From positions 58,943 to 122,942 of IMG/VR virus record IMGVR_UViG_3300030333_008604: a stretch of DNA of 64,000 bases; one strand, written 5' to 3'. This DNA is from a virus. The notes beneath the pieces are model-generated. The model saw only the letters and a program-made list of their open reading frames with translations, ran no database searches and was not told the origin of the DNA. Below, one piece after another: positions 9,745 to 22,500 of this stretch; the first letter of the stretch is position 1, and each line of letters starts with the position of its first letter. Both the position numbers and the translations under genes were made by a program.

Positions 9745-12700
9745 ATGAGCGTAAAAGATTTATTTGACAAAGGCCACTCTCTAAAGTTTATCCGCAAACA
9801 AACTCACAATGACGTGCGTGATGATGTTGAGTCGAAGCGGTTTATCGAAGCATATTCTGAAAAGCGCAGAAGATTCTTTCCTAATGTTGACTTTACAACA
9901 GCTTCTAATTTCGCAAGATATGGGTCAGCGGAGCTTTATTACGATTCAGCAATTAAACGGATATACCAGACCTATCCGTACGATGGCTCCTTGGCAGAAA
10001 AAACTGAATGGGAGAATGATAGCAATTATTTAGACGCATTTATTTTTCAAAATGAGTATCCTCGCGTCAACGGCCATATAACACTCAACAGCGGCTCAAA
10101 TACTTACACTGCTGAATCTTCTTTAAATGTATACAGCAGCTCTGCTCCGCAATATATTCTCTTTTCAGGTGGCCCTCACGCCGACCCAGCAGGAAATTTT
10201 AAAGATCCTGTTGCGAGCGGCCCAGAACAGCCTGGCGTGTCTAAAGTAAATATATATGAAGCGTCCTCTGCAAGGACAAACAACTTAGAGCTAGATCTGG
10301 CCAAGGGTATAACTTTTGAATTTTGGCTTAAAAAAGATTCTTGGGTCGACACATCAACTGTAAAATACGAATACTTGTTTAACCTTGTCGCCTCAGGAGC
10401 CACAGGCGATCAATATGGAAACTTAAGAGTTTACTGTAATGGTGTTTCCAAGGATGATCTTAGATTAATAATTAATTCTGGATCAACAGAACTAGAGTTC
10501 CTTCACGAGACTGGACTGTCTGGCCAAGGTATTGCTGACGGGAAGTGGCGCCATTATGCGTTTACTGCAGCGATAACTGGCTCCTCCACCATAAGTAAAA
10601 TGTACTTAGACGGCGTTTTAAAATCATCTGTGATCGATTCGGATACGATTAACCCAATTGACGGCAAGATGGTCGCCGCCATCGGCGCTCTAGCAGGACC
10701 TAAAGCGATAAATCTCGCACAAGCTGGACGCGGCTGGGGTAATGCTGTTGACGCTCATTTTGACGAATTTAGATATTGGAAAACAGAACGCAACGCGCAA
10801 GATATTGGGAGGTTCTACCGACAACAGATCGGCGGCGGAACAAATACTGATAATATAAAATATGATAAAGTTCACAATCCAGTCGATCTTGGTGTTTATT
10901 ACAAGTTCAACGAAGGAATTACTGGCCAGCCCAACACTGATTCAATCATATTGGATTATTCTGGTCGTATTTCAAATGGCGATTTTATAAATTATGACTC
11001 CACGACTTCAAGAAACTTAAGTTCTGCTATGGTCACGGCAGGCGCCTCACCAGCAGAATTTAAAGACCCTATTTTATATTCTTTCCACCCAGAAGTCTCT
11101 GCATATCATACAGCAAAACTAACATCTGGTTCATTCTGGGATGAAGAAAACTCGGCGATGCTTTTAAAAAGCTTTCCGGGCTGGATTACAGAAGAAGACG
11201 AACAAAAATCTAACAATCTAAAATACATGGTTCAGATAATTTCTAGCTTTTTCGATGACGTTTATCTGCAAATGGAATCTTTGCCTCGACTCAAAGATAT
11301 AAACTATCCTTATGATAACGATCCAAAATATGAAAAGCCTCTGGCCTTCGCTGATCGACTTCTTACTCATCGTGGCATCGAGGCACCGGAGCTTTTTGCA
11401 GATGCGTCATTGTTGGCAAAATATTTAAATCGTGACGAACAAAGACTATTTGAAAAGAAATTATACGACGTTAAAAACACAATTTATCAAAACATATATA
11501 ACAACCTCACGTATTTGCAAAAAACCAAAGGCACGCTTAAGTCTTTGCGCAACTTTTTAAGGTGTTTTGGTGTTGATGAAGACCTCGTCAAACTTAACAT
11601 TTATGCATCTGGCGAGACATTTGAATTAAAAGACAATTTTACTTATACTTCATTAAGAAAAAAATATATAGATTTTGATGACTTGGAGACCAGGTATGAG
11701 AAGACCGGTAAATATATAAATTCTTTTGAATCAACCGCCTATCAATACTACGATACTGGCATAACAGATTCTCTTTCTTATATACCAGGAATATCCAGGG
11801 CCCTGGCCTCGGGCAGTTCTGCCACTATGGAAGTAGAAGTGATATTCCCCAAAAGGCACGTAGCTAATGACGATAACTATAATCTTTTTCCTGGTTATGA
11901 TTCGTCGATTTTTGGTCTACATGGCGTAAAGCCCTCGAATACAGACTTGAGCTACTTAGATGGCACTGGGGCCGACGTTGGAACTGACGATATTAACTTC
12001 CACTTAAAGGTTCAGAAGTCCAAAAATGACAAAAGAGATGGAAAATTTGTTCTTTCAACGACTGCACCATCGAACGGCGACCACGTTTTTCCGGAATTAG
12101 AAACAGCTAGTTCATATTCTAGAATTTATGATAATGAAAAGTGGAATTTTGCAGTTCGTCTGCGACCGTCCAAGAACCATGGCGGTCTCGTTACCGGCAG
12201 TTTTGAGCCTATTAGCAGTGCTTACGTTTTAGAGCTTTACGGGGTTAACTACTTATCGAATATTTTACAAGAAGAGTTCGTTCTAAGCAGTTCAATCAGT
12301 TTTGAAACTGCAATTAAGTTCTTTGAAAGGCCAAAAAGAATTTTTGCCGGCGCTCGGAGGAACAACTTTACTGGCTCCGTGGCCACACATTCAGATGTTA
12401 AAGTCGCCTCAGTAAGATATTGGCACGACTATTTGACAAATGACACGATTAAGGCGCATGCTTTGGACTCTTTTACTTATGGCGCCGGCAATCCTTACAA
12501 GAATGACAACTTTTTCTCAAAATTTTCACACAAATCTATTCCGCAAATAGAAAAATTGGTCATGGACTGGACAGTTGAAAACGTTACTGCTTCCGGAAGG
12601 TCCGGAGAGTTTTCAATTACTGACTTTTCATCCGGCTCAAGAGGCAACTCAAGCAATAGATACGGTGATTATAGAACTCTACTGAATTCTCACTATCCAG

Positions 12701-15700
12701 CCAAGGGAGATTTCTTTGTTACCGGGTCAGATCAAGCAGTTGACGTCGAATTTGTCCCAACTGGTAAACAAAAGCTACCAGAAATCGTAAATAGCGACGA
12801 CATGGTCAAAGTTTTAAATAGATTTGATGATGTTAACTTCATTCGAGACACAACTTACGTTCAGCACCATCTTTCAGTAGAAAAAAGCATGTATCAGGTC
12901 ATTTCGGAAGAAATGTTGAGATTTTTTGCTACAATTGTCGACTTTAACAACTTGATTGGTGAACCAGTTAACAGATATCGTCCAAATTATAAAAAAATAG
13001 ACAAACTGCGCGATCTTTTCTTTGAAAAGGTGGAAGAAGCCCCGGATTTAGACAAATTTATTGAATATTACAAGTGGATTGACGATGCAGTTTCGTTAAT
13101 GATTTTCCAACTAATTCCAGCTTCGACAAACAAGGTCGAAGTACTGCGAAATATGGTAGAGAGTCATATTCTTGAGAGAAATAAGTACTGGTCTAAGTTT
13201 CCCACCCTAGACAACAAAACTCGCGAACCATTTGACCCTATTTTGGGCATTAACGAGATGTTGTATAACTGGAAGTTCGGACATGTAAACCCCGGAAGCA
13301 CAGAAAGTGATAGTTGTCTATGGTGGAAGTCCAGAGCAGAGCGTGGGATTCTTTATGTAGATCCAGGCAGCGTCGATCCGTCAAAAACAACTCTTTCTTC
13401 TAGTGTTGTTGACGTTAATAATACAAAAAACACTCTATTGCGCAGAATAAACACAACATCGCCTGTTGTTGGCACAAATATGCGCCCTCAAGATGACCCA
13501 ACGTTTTTTACTGATGGCGGAGACAGTTATTCTGCGCCCACTTACAAAATAAGGGCACTTTCTAGGCCGGTTCGCATAGAAAAAGACCGGGCCTTGACTT
13601 TGAAGGGCGGCCCAAACTCAAAAGTTAATAAAAAATATGATCTTTACAAAAACGCTGTAAAATGGGCTAGTGATGATGATTTTCTTTTTATGGATTTGGA
13701 CAACCAGCTTCCTATAAAAGACTGCAATGACCAATATACGCCAGAAGAGTTAAACAAGAAGATAGCTTATTTCAAGTCATCAATAGAAACTGCAGGTGAC
13801 TTAACAGATACAGTCCTTGGCGGCAACACAGCCCGGGCAGAATATGACGATCTTAAGAGTGAACAGCTTTTTCCATTTAGTATATACACGTCTTCTATTG
13901 AGGATGGCTATAAAAAGCCTGGATATATCAATGCGCTTGGAACAAACGCTCAATTTAGAACTGACTTTAACAACTACCACCATGATTATTACGGCCCGGA
14001 CGCAGAAATACCGATGCAGGGGCCGTTTACTCGGGCAAATGTTGGAGGCATGCAACACCGACATGCAGAAATCAATCGCTATTCTACTCTAAAGGGCAAT
14101 TTTAATAATCTAGATTCTGCCCTCGACCGAGCAGAAGGTTGGGCTCTGTATAATAATCTTACTAGGCCGCGAAGTCTTGAAAGTCAATATATTTTAAACG
14201 AATATTTTCACGCTGGCACTTATGCTGGCCACCAAGACCACGTCCAGCTAAGAGGAGGTAACAGCGATACAGCGGGAGGCATGCACGGGAATGTGTATCT
14301 TGAGCCTAGTGCGTATGAAATGTGGGCCGGTGGTGTAGATTGCGGTACCTTGCACGCTTGGACATTCAAGAGAGGCACGACACCCTCGTTTGGTACTGGT
14401 CCGACCGTCAGCGCTAGTGAAAGGTTTGCTTATTGTGAAGTCCTGCCAGAATATGCGCAACAGACTTTTGGCTTGAGAACTCCTTTAATTGATTTCTTGG
14501 ACTTGTCTACTGACTCCGGAGAAGTATATTTTAAATTTGACTATCACATGCATGGTGTTAATATAGGCACCTTGAAGGCTCAAGCGTCTACTGACCCAAC
14601 TTTTGCTAGCGATGTGACGGATATCTTGCTTAGGTGGGATCATAGCGGCACTCCAAGTCAGGCAACCAGCCTTACTGGAGAGCAGCATGCCAGTTCAACT
14701 GACGCATTCAAATCTGCATATGCCACAGCAAACTATCCTTCATATGGCAACGGCCTTCAAGATTTTCTTGGAAAAAGATTTTATATAAGATTTCTTTACA
14801 CTGCTGGTATTGGCCATCTTGGAGATTGCGCGATTGATAATGTGGCCATCTATCAGGGCGACTCTGCGAAACAAAACAAAGGTGACTCCTGGCGCTTGTT
14901 GCACCCCACACACGACAACATAAGCCAACCACACGCTATGCTTTTCCGTGAAGAAGTAGCAAAGCGCCCTGTTAATATTAGAAATATAGAAATTACCAGT
15001 TCCTCACCAACCAAAGCTGGTAACTATTTTCATAGATATCAATACTTGAATATAGGCAACCGCGCGGCCAATGATCCGTGGTTTGTCAAGAACCATACAG
15101 AAGTCTCAAGCCGTACTTCCTCAATGGGCCCCCTTTCAATGATCGGTACCGGCTCTAGTATTACAAATATATTAAACACTAGGCTTGATCCCGTAGTTGG
15201 CGGTCGAGCACCTTCGACTGACAGCTTTGTTTTGCCGGAGCGCGAGTTCCTCAGCGGCACAGTGCGCAACAAGACAAGATTTGTTGCTCATTTTAGCTCA
15301 CCTGGAGATCATGAAAGCTTGTCTAGGGGCTACCTTGATCGCGAGCATGAGAGTTTTTCTGTCTACAATGCTATGCCATGGCGAAACAGATTTATTCGGC
15401 AACAGCATACTTCACAATTAACTGCGCATATGGGCAAATTTGGCACTAGTACACATGGCCCAACTTCTACATCAGCTAGAGTTTTTGGAGACGAGGTCGT
15501 CGGCAGCACTCGAAGCGATGATTATTCAATAAATGGAGATGCAGCTAGACACAAATATCACTCAAACTCCGTACAAAGAATTGAACAGTCGTCTTCTTAT
15601 GGAATTGCTTCAAGCAAGGGCGCATCTTTTAATGGTACAAACGATTATCTTGCTGTTGCGGATAACATCACTCTCCAGTTCGGCGCCACCAGCGCTGATG

Positions 15701-16503
15701 GCGCTTTTTCTATTAGCGCTTGGGTGCAGATGACGGATGCAACTAATTTTCCCATCATTGAGAAAGTTAACCATGGCTCTAGCCTTTATGAATGGCGCCT
15801 TTATGTCAGCACTGACGACAAATTATACTTTAAATGCATGGATGAGACAGAATCTGTGTACGAGGCGGTAAGGTCTGACTCCGCCCTCACTTCATATCAA
15901 GGTCTTTGGACTCATATAGTTGCAACTGCCGATACAGCCGGCGAATCTAAAGGCATGAAGCTTTATATAAATGGTGCAGAAATTGCTTCAACTCGTTTCG
16001 ACGCAGGATCTTACACAGCTATGCACAATACTGCCGCCGGCTTAAGCATTGGCAAATACGACACAGGATCTCCGCTATTTGCCCGCGGCGGTATGGACGA
16101 AATAAGTATTTGGAATCGAGCATTGTCCGACGAAGATGTGTTGGAAATTTATAACGGCTGTCCTAAACAAGAGACTGCTACGTCCAATGTGAGTAAAATC
16201 ATCAATCCAGGCTCTGGTGATTTGACAAACCACTCCGCCGCGCAGCATTTGCAGGCTTGGTGGCGTTTAGGTGATAGTGGCGATACTGTTGAGTCAGACT
16301 CGTCTTTAACAACTTCAATCGATAGAAAAAACAGCAACAATGCTACAGGCTACGGTACCGGCCCTACAGTTTTTACTTTGGGCGTACCTCCTGCGATTTT
16401 TGAACAAATGGTCACCGGCTCTACCCACGACAATGGTTTTGTGTCTCATATGATACCAAGAACAGATTTTCAATATGCATGGATAACAGCTTCGATAATT
16501 TAA
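9745..16503 (+). CDS. Giant virion protein with two LamG-type lectin-like domains (2252 aa)
   Basis: Two regions have the pattern of LamG/concanavalin-like jelly-roll domains. Residues about 165-370 contain GITFEFWLKK, DGKWRHYAF, MYLDGVLKSS and HFDEFRYWKTERNAQDI. Residues about 1955-2140 contain ASFNGTNDYLAV, FSISAWVQM, LWTHIVAT, MKLYINGAEI and MDEISIWNRALSDEDV. These domains bind glycans in many extracellular proteins, so a role in host or surface recognition is plausible. Around residues 585-640, the segment YLQKTKGTLKSLRNFLRCFG resembles the helical core of phage tail-tip proteins in pattern; this is weaker. The remainder is unrecognised. The gene is followed by a 37-base gap containing an odd palindrome. 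No signal peptide or membrane helix is visible. Confidence 0.8.
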   Translation: MSVKDLFDKGHSLKFIRKQTHNDVRDDVESKRFIEAYSEKRRRFFPNVDFTTASNFARYGSAELYYDSAIKRIYQTYPYDGSLAEKTEWENDSNYLDAFIFQNEYPRVNGHITLNSGSNTYTAESSLNVYSSSAPQYILFSGGPHADPAGNFKDPVASGPEQPGVSKVNIYEASSARTNNLELDLAKGITFEFWLKKDSWVDTSTVKYEYLFNLVASGATGDQYGNLRVYCNGVSKDDLRLIINSGSTELEFLHETGLSGQGIADGKWRHYAFTAAITGSSTISKMYLDGVLKSSVIDSDTINPIDGKMVAAIGALAGPKAINLAQAGRGWGNAVDAHFDEFRYWKTERNAQDIGRFYRQQIGGGTNTDNIKYDKVHNPVDLGVYYKFNEGITGQPNTDSIILDYSGRISNGDFINYDSTTSRNLSSAMVTAGASPAEFKDPILYSFHPEVSAYHTAKLTSGSFWDEENSAMLLKSFPGWITEEDEQKSNNLKYMVQIISSFFDDVYLQMESLPRLKDINYPYDNDPKYEKPLAFADRLLTHRGIEAPELFADASLLAKYLNRDEQRLFEKKLYDVKNTIYQNIYNNLTYLQKTKGTLKSLRNFLRCFGVDEDLVKLNIYASGETFELKDNFTYTSLRKKYIDFDDLETRYEKTGKYINSFESTAYQYYDTGITDSLSYIPGISRALASGSSATMEVEVIFPKRHVANDDNYNLFPGYDSSIFGLHGVKPSNTDLSYLDGTGADVGTDDINFHLKVQKSKNDKRDGKFVLSTTAPSNGDHVFPELETASSYSRIYDNEKWNFAVRLRPSKNHGGLVTGSFEPISSAYVLELYGVNYLSNILQEEFVLSSSISFETAIKFFERPKRIFAGARRNNFTGSVATHSDVKVASVRYWHDYLTNDTIKAHALDSFTYGAGNPYKNDNFFSKFSHKSIPQIEKLVMDWTVENVTASGRSGEFSITDFSSGSRGNSSNRYGDYRTLLNSHYPAKGDFFVTGSDQAVDVEFVPTGKQKLPEIVNSDDMVKVLNRFDDVNFIRDTTYVQHHLSVEKSMYQVISEEMLRFFATIVDFNNLIGEPVNRYRPNYKKIDKLRDLFFEKVEEAPDLDKFIEYYKWIDDAVSLMIFQLIPASTNKVEVLRNMVESHILERNKYWSKFPTLDNKTREPFDPILGINEMLYNWKFGHVNPGSTESDSCLWWKSRAERGILYVDPGSVDPSKTTLSSSVVDVNNTKNTLLRRINTTSPVVGTNMRPQDDPTFFTDGGDSYSAPTYKIRALSRPVRIEKDRALTLKGGPNSKVNKKYDLYKNAVKWASDDDFLFMDLDNQLPIKDCNDQYTPEELNKKIAYFKSSIETAGDLTDTVLGGNTARAEYDDLKSEQLFPFSIYTSSIEDGYKKPGYINALGTNAQFRTDFNNYHHDYYGPDAEIPMQGPFTRANVGGMQHRHAEINRYSTLKGNFNNLDSALDRAEGWALYNNLTRPRSLESQYILNEYFHAGTYAGHQDHVQLRGGNSDTAGGMHGNVYLEPSAYEMWAGGVDCGTLHAWTFKRGTTPSFGTGPTVSASERFAYCEVLPEYAQQTFGLRTPLIDFLDLSTDSGEVYFKFDYHMHGVNIGTLKAQASTDPTFASDVTDILLRWDHSGTPSQATSLTGEQHASSTDAFKSAYATANYPSYGNGLQDFLGKRFYIRFLYTAGIGHLGDCAIDNVAIYQGDSAKQNKGDSWRLLHPTHDNISQPHAMLFREEVAKRPVNIRNIEITSSSPTKAGNYFHRYQYLNIGNRAANDPWFVKNHTEVSSRTSSMGPLSMIGTGSSITNILNTRLDPVVGGRAPSTDSFVLPEREFLSGTVRNKTRFVAHFSSPGDHESLSRGYLDREHESFSVYNAMPWRNRFIRQQHTSQLTAHMGKFGTSTHGPTSTSARVFGDEVVGSTRSDDYSINGDAARHKYHSNSVQRIEQSSSYGIASSKGASFNGTNDYLAVADNITLQFGATSADGAFSISAWVQMTDATNFPIIEKVNHGSSLYEWRLYVSTDDKLYFKCMDETESVYEAVRSDSALTSYQGLWTHIVATADTAGESKGMKLYINGAEIASTRFDAGSYTAMHNTAAGLSIGKYDTGSPLFARGGMDEISIWNRALSDEDVLEIYNGCPKQETATSNVSKIINPGSGDLTNHSAAQHLQAWWRLGDSGDTVESDSSLTTSIDRKNSNNATGYGTGPTVFTLGVPPAIFEQMVTGSTHDNGFVSHMIPRTDFQYAWITASII

Positions 16504-16509
16504 TGTATA

Positions 16510-16524
16510 ATCTAATTATTAGAT
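16510..16524. repeat. 15-bp odd palindrome in a short intergenic gap
   Basis: ATCTAAT, one central T, and ATTAGAT form a perfect 7-bp inverted repeat. It lies just after a TATAAT (16506-16511), between the stop of the LamG protein and the start of the 2139-aa gene. It could be an operator-like site. A loop of one base is too tight for a good RNA hairpin. No -35 element was seen, so a promoter is not claimed. Confidence 0.3.
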
Positions 16525-16540
16525 GGAGTTGAGGTAAACA

Positions 16541-19500
16541 ATGGCAATAAGCGGATCACTAAATTTTATAACCGCCAGCGAGTTTGGTAGTTATCTAAAG
16601 CCAGGCTCAGATGCGAATCGGAGATTTGGTCTCGATAAAAACGATGCACAGCTAGATGGTTCAACTAGAAATGGCTTTATACCAACTGATTTTGTGGGCT
16701 TGAACACGAATATTCACGAGCCTTTTGATTTAAATTCTAGTTTTCTTGGCTATACTTCATCATACAGCATAATGTCTTATGTTAACGTCGGAACCGATGG
16801 CAACGACACGACGAAAGATGGCTCATCTCAAGGATATGGCGGCTTTATAAACGTCAATTATCAGGCAGACGAGGCAGGCGACTTAGGATTTAGCACTGCT
16901 TATATTTTCAACGCTTTAATGTTGCATCGAAATGGACCCTATCAGCGCCCAATGTGGCAACAGTTTAGAGACGCGAGTCATCCAATTGCAAGATATTTAA
17001 GACTACACAACACAATGTCTATATCTAGCAAGTCTCCATGGAACATGGCCGACCCTGCGAATAAGGCTAATGCTCCCTTGCAACAACATCAGTGGGGCAA
17101 ACACAACGAGCACGATCCCACAACTCCTAAGTCTAATTATGCTGATAATTTTATACTTTTCCAAACGCTAGATAAATACAGCACAACAGTTAAATTTTAT
17201 GAATCGGCTGTTGTGTCAAATCACCTTCCTTTAAAATATACGGTAAATATTGGCGACTCGCCAGCCATCGTGCGCCAGACGCTTTTTAATGAATTAACTT
17301 ATTTTACCAATGAAGACTTAAATAAAAAGTTGAAATTATCAGATGGCAAGCCTCCTAATGTTTTTGATAATGTCAACGATTTTTATATTAAGCGTCCCAT
17401 GGAACCGTATCGAATGTTGCAAGCCGCAAAACAAATAGATGGCATGCGTGATGTTACACTTAAAGAGCGGATATATCCACGAGAAGTAAACACATATCGA
17501 CCAACCACCAGAAAGAAAGATCTTTATGACGAGGTGGCTGGTACAGACTTTAAAGGTTATGACCGCGTTTCTTATAGAACTTTCTGGAGAGATTCTCAAG
17601 CAAACCGTGCTCGTACGGACGACGCGTGCCTTAATTCTCAAGGTTACAATCAAAGGATCCCTTTTCAAGATTATATTGCACGCTCAGGATCACAAGGAGA
17701 CAATAGTCTCAAAAATTACATGTGCTCAAATCAATATTATATGAGCGGCTCTGTGCCATTTGTCGCCGCCGGCGTTGTAACTTGGCAAAGAGAGTCTGAG
17801 CACGTTAAATATCCTCCTTCCGGTTCTTCAGTTTTCGGTCAACAGCGTGAAATGTATCAACCATACCAAATTGCTCTGAATAGCATGTGGCCGCTTGACG
17901 TCCGTAGTGACATATATGACAGGCCCTACTACTTGGCAGCAGTTCACAATTCAGGCACACATTCAGATTTTTCAGACGGTCCCAGTGTTGCAATTGGCCT
18001 CTCGCCGTTAGCTCCTGCAGCTTTAATGTCGAGCCGCTCTTTTGCTGCCGCAGTTACTTCCAGTATCACGAGATCTGCCGGCGAGCTTGTGTATAGTACA
18101 AAGCCAACAATACTTTACTGGGCCCAGCAAATAAACGCTACTTCATTTGTTCATGAGGGTCATCCAACAGTTAGTGGCAAATCTGCAGATGACACCGCGC
18201 AAGAAGTTCCTATAGCACGAGTTTCCGGAAGCCGCGCGCGCAATCGAGGATTGTCAGTTAGTGGGGACACCCACACAGGCGGGCTCACTTTGGGTTCAAC
18301 CGGCGATCACCCTAGTCAATATAACGCAAACTTTTCTTTTACTGGGTCATCATACGGCTCTCTTCGCGATGGCTATCACGCAGCCACTGCGTCTTTGCAA
18401 TTCTTGAGACATGCCTATCCTTATCAAACTCCGTACTGGGCGGCTCATTTGATTTCCGAACGAAATCCAATGTATGACTCATATGAAGATTTTTCACAAG
18501 ATCTGTATTACATTGGCAAGGACTATTCTATCGTACCAGAGTTTAGATATTCTGAGCACTATGATTATTATACGCCTAGATTTGGTATGTTTACTTCTCC
18601 AAATCTTAAAATGTTTGGTCTGGATACTGACAAGGGCTACAAAGCCTTTAAAAGGAACTACAGCAAGCTAATAGAGCCTAAAGTTAATTTCTTAACTATT
18701 GACGGTGTCGATCTCCAACAAACACAGACAGATTTCTCTAGCGGCCCTCAAAACAAGTATGAGTTCAAAACGCAGTTTTATGAATTGGATGATTTAGATT
18801 ACACTTCGAATACTCTGGCTATAGTAGACACGCCGGATAAAAGCTATAAAGCTTATCCGCAAAGTGTAGAATTTCATGGCAAATATACGGAAACCGAACC
18901 CGCGACAAATTTCTCTTATTTACTCCGCCTAGGCGACAATTTTACCGATGGAGAGGAAACAATACCCAGCAGGATTACTTTAAAGTTTATGGCAATTAAA
19001 AAACTGCTACCATATAACGGCTTTTATCCTGTTTCGCGCACTGTTCAGATCGGGACTCACCTATCGCAAGCATTTGGCAGCTATTTGACAGGAACCAACA
19101 ATGAGGATCTTTACACGAACTATCCGGGCGCCGCCTTGATACAGGCATCAGGAACTCTTCAAGCGGCGCGCCTTCAAGCCTTGTTAGAACCATTGATGGC
19201 CCCGGGGCTTCTATACAACTCTATTAAGTCAGGAATTGCTGTAAATCATCCAATTTATAGATCTTATAAGGATGGAGCGCCAGAGCAAGAGTTCCCTATG
19301 AAGTACTTCGGGCCACGTCAGCCAAATTGGTATGGCGAAGAGCTTGGCGCCGAAGATCCTGCCGTTACAAATGTTGGCCATTCTACTAATCGTTTTGGCT
19401 TTTCCGACAAGCTTGGACAAGTCGCCCGTCATCTGTGCATCTCAAAAGCATCCTCCACGTACGGCGAAGGCATCCAGCCGCACAGCAAAGCTGCAGCCAC

Positions 19501-22500
19501 GCCTCCAGAATCAGCAACGGGCAATTATTCTCTTGAGGTGTTCACGAACAACATGGAGCTAGCTGCTAACGATTCACACGGCTTGCACTATCATGCTGAC
19601 TTTGTGGGGCTGGGTCACGGCTCAATGATGGGCGTGGCTTCTGCAATGCCAACATTTTTAAAAGTATCAGCTAGCTTCAAGCTACCCTTTGAAGCACTTT
19701 ACACACCCTCTCTTCTAAAGCAGGCTTTTAAATCGGATAATGATGGAGAAGTACAAAATGCGTCTTATTTACCTTACGATTTTATTGACGAAGCCCGTGC
19801 CCGCGAATTGAGATCAACTTTTGGCGAGACGGTCACCAACGCAAAACTGAGAGGGGCAAAGGGATCAAGAACGTCAGAATCAAGCTGGACACCTTTATGG
19901 AATCCGGATGCTTCTTTTAGTTTTGGGGCGATATTGGGTGGACCGGTTCAACGCACCTCGTTAAAGAGATATCAAAGCTCCATGAGTAATTTTCTTTGTG
20001 AAACGATGGACTTTTTCCTAGAGGGTGGTGATGCAAAATTCCCAGTCATTCAAAGCAATCCAATATATGGAGGAATTGAGCTTGAGCCCAAAACTTACAC
20101 TATGGACGTTCAGCTTCACCAGGCTAAAGATCACGTCTTGTGCGAGGGTCCACGTCTAGCTTCATTAAACACTGAGTATGGCAAAAAACATGTGCGCGCA
20201 CCCAATACAGGTCCTGATCGTGTGACTTCTGGGTCTGCCATGATGCGAGGCGCTCTTTTTGGACCACCGGTTCAAATAATTGAGCCTCTTAAGATAGACG
20301 AGACAAACCTAAGATATACTTATATTCCGAACATATTTAAGATTAGTAACGATTCTGGCCCTGCTAATGGCGATGAAATAAGATTTTGTGTTAATTATCA
20401 CAACGCTAGATTTAATATCAATAGCGCGTGGGACGACGCCGTCAATGATACGCGCACCGGCGATGGCGACAATCCAGGCTGGGTTACGATTAGGTTTGTA
20501 ACCAATCTTACGTCTGGCGACATTACTACCGACAACCTAATTGAGGTCAAGATAGGATCCACGACTGCTGAAACAGCGCAACGAGCAGTTAATGCAATTA
20601 ACGGAGTCGATCTGACCGGCGCGGACATGTCTGATTATTATAAGACTGGCGCAGATATTTATGCTCCATATGGTTCTGGACACTCGACCTATGGTTCGCT
20701 TGGCCGGGCCAAAGCTAGAGGCTTTTCTGCAACACAAGATAGTACATATCCTGGAGTTTACATCCCACCGTTTGGTATTTTGGCTACAACAGGCTCGACC
20801 TCTACTTCTTGGATTAGCATATGGTCCACGATACCTCACCCTGTTACTCGTCTTTCTGGCAACATAGGTTCCGAAAGCAGCCATGCTACAGCGCCTTATA
20901 TAGGCTTTGATCAAAAAGACGCCTCATCTAGCAATCGCATGCTTAACTCTTCCGCCTTGACGTCAACTTCTATTGGCTGGGTGTCTGGCGGCATGCCAGC
21001 TAGCTCGCTTGCTCTCGGAACTTCATATTTATATGGCGCCGCCGCAGGCGTACCATGGGAGAAGCTTGGCGAAACACAATTTGGATATTATGATAGTAGC
21101 ATGAAGGCTGTAAATTCGGCGTCATCTGAATTATATTACAATCTTCAAGACCCTGCCTATCAAGCTTATACTCCTCCTTATTTCTATGGACCTAGTTCTG
21201 CTGTTATTTCTTTTAAGGCCGAGGGGACAACAAACTACAAGTTATCTGAGATTGTCTCTAATACTAGAAGCAACTCGTATTATTTTGAAGAATATTATAA
21301 AGATTTGTGTCCAAGAATGCCCTCTACTGGCTCTTTATCAAGTGGCTCCATGAATAGAATGAAAATCGAAGCCTCAGTCGACATTTGGGAGTCAACAAAA
21401 GGAAATGAAGGAAAAAATAACATCTTTACACTTAAGGCCCGCGAAGATGAGCCTGAGAAAGAAGGCGAAGTTTGGTGGATGGCTCCAAAATGGATGGCAC
21501 CAGTGCTTGACATGTCCGAGGACAGCGTACCGTATCGCAAAACAACGCGATATCAGAAAAATGGCGATGTCCTTCAATCAGATAAGGTTACTGAAGTCGT
21601 TACATCGTCTGGTACGCAATATTATGGTCACCGAACAGGGCGATCTATTTGGATGGGTTATGGTTATGATCCGTACGATGAAGATCTCATCGAAGCCGTA
21701 CATGGTGAAGGTCACGAAAAAGAAAAGGGCATATGGCTAACAGTTAAAGATGTCAATATTGGAGTTTCAGGAGATCAGGCAACGACTCCAGGTTTTGTTA
21801 CGGATATTGGAAGCAACACGGCTCTTGCAGCTACGCGTGAATCTGCTTTTGGAAACCAAGATACCGCATCTTTAGGCGATGCACTGGGCTTTCATGATGC
21901 AGGTAGTGGTATGACTTATCCTCTTGGCCGCATGAATAACGCCAAATTAGTTAGTGAGGCAGTTGTCGCAATACCTTACTTTGAAAAAGGCTTCCAGAAA
22001 CGTGTGAATTTCCCAGGCGAGCATTATGATTCAACTATCTATGGGACAGTTGAGATTTTGCCGGGCAAGCACTTCTTAAGAATCTGGAACCCTTTGTTTG
22101 AGCGAATGCTGTCGCGTTTGTTAGCACAGAGAAACGCAAAAGTTAAGGCGGGGGTTTCACTGCAGGAATTTTATCAGAAATTTAATACTAGCGAGATTGC
22201 AATAAAAGAAATTAGAAAAACTGATTTAGGCAAGATGATTGCAACTCTTATCGGCGATGTGAATGCTTTTGATCCTGCTTCTGCTCCTGAATTTGAGGCT
22301 GTTAGTTATGTTTTACCACCTGAGATGGATTTTATTCACAACAAGGCGGTAACGCCATTCCAGATGTTGATTGCGCCATTTTATCAGTTCTTAGATAAGC
22401 AAGATTTGACAAATATTTACCAAGGACTGATGCCTGACTGCTCAATGAGGGCTGAAAAAGATTTTGTAAAAATTACCACAAGTCCTGGACGAGGTTCGGC

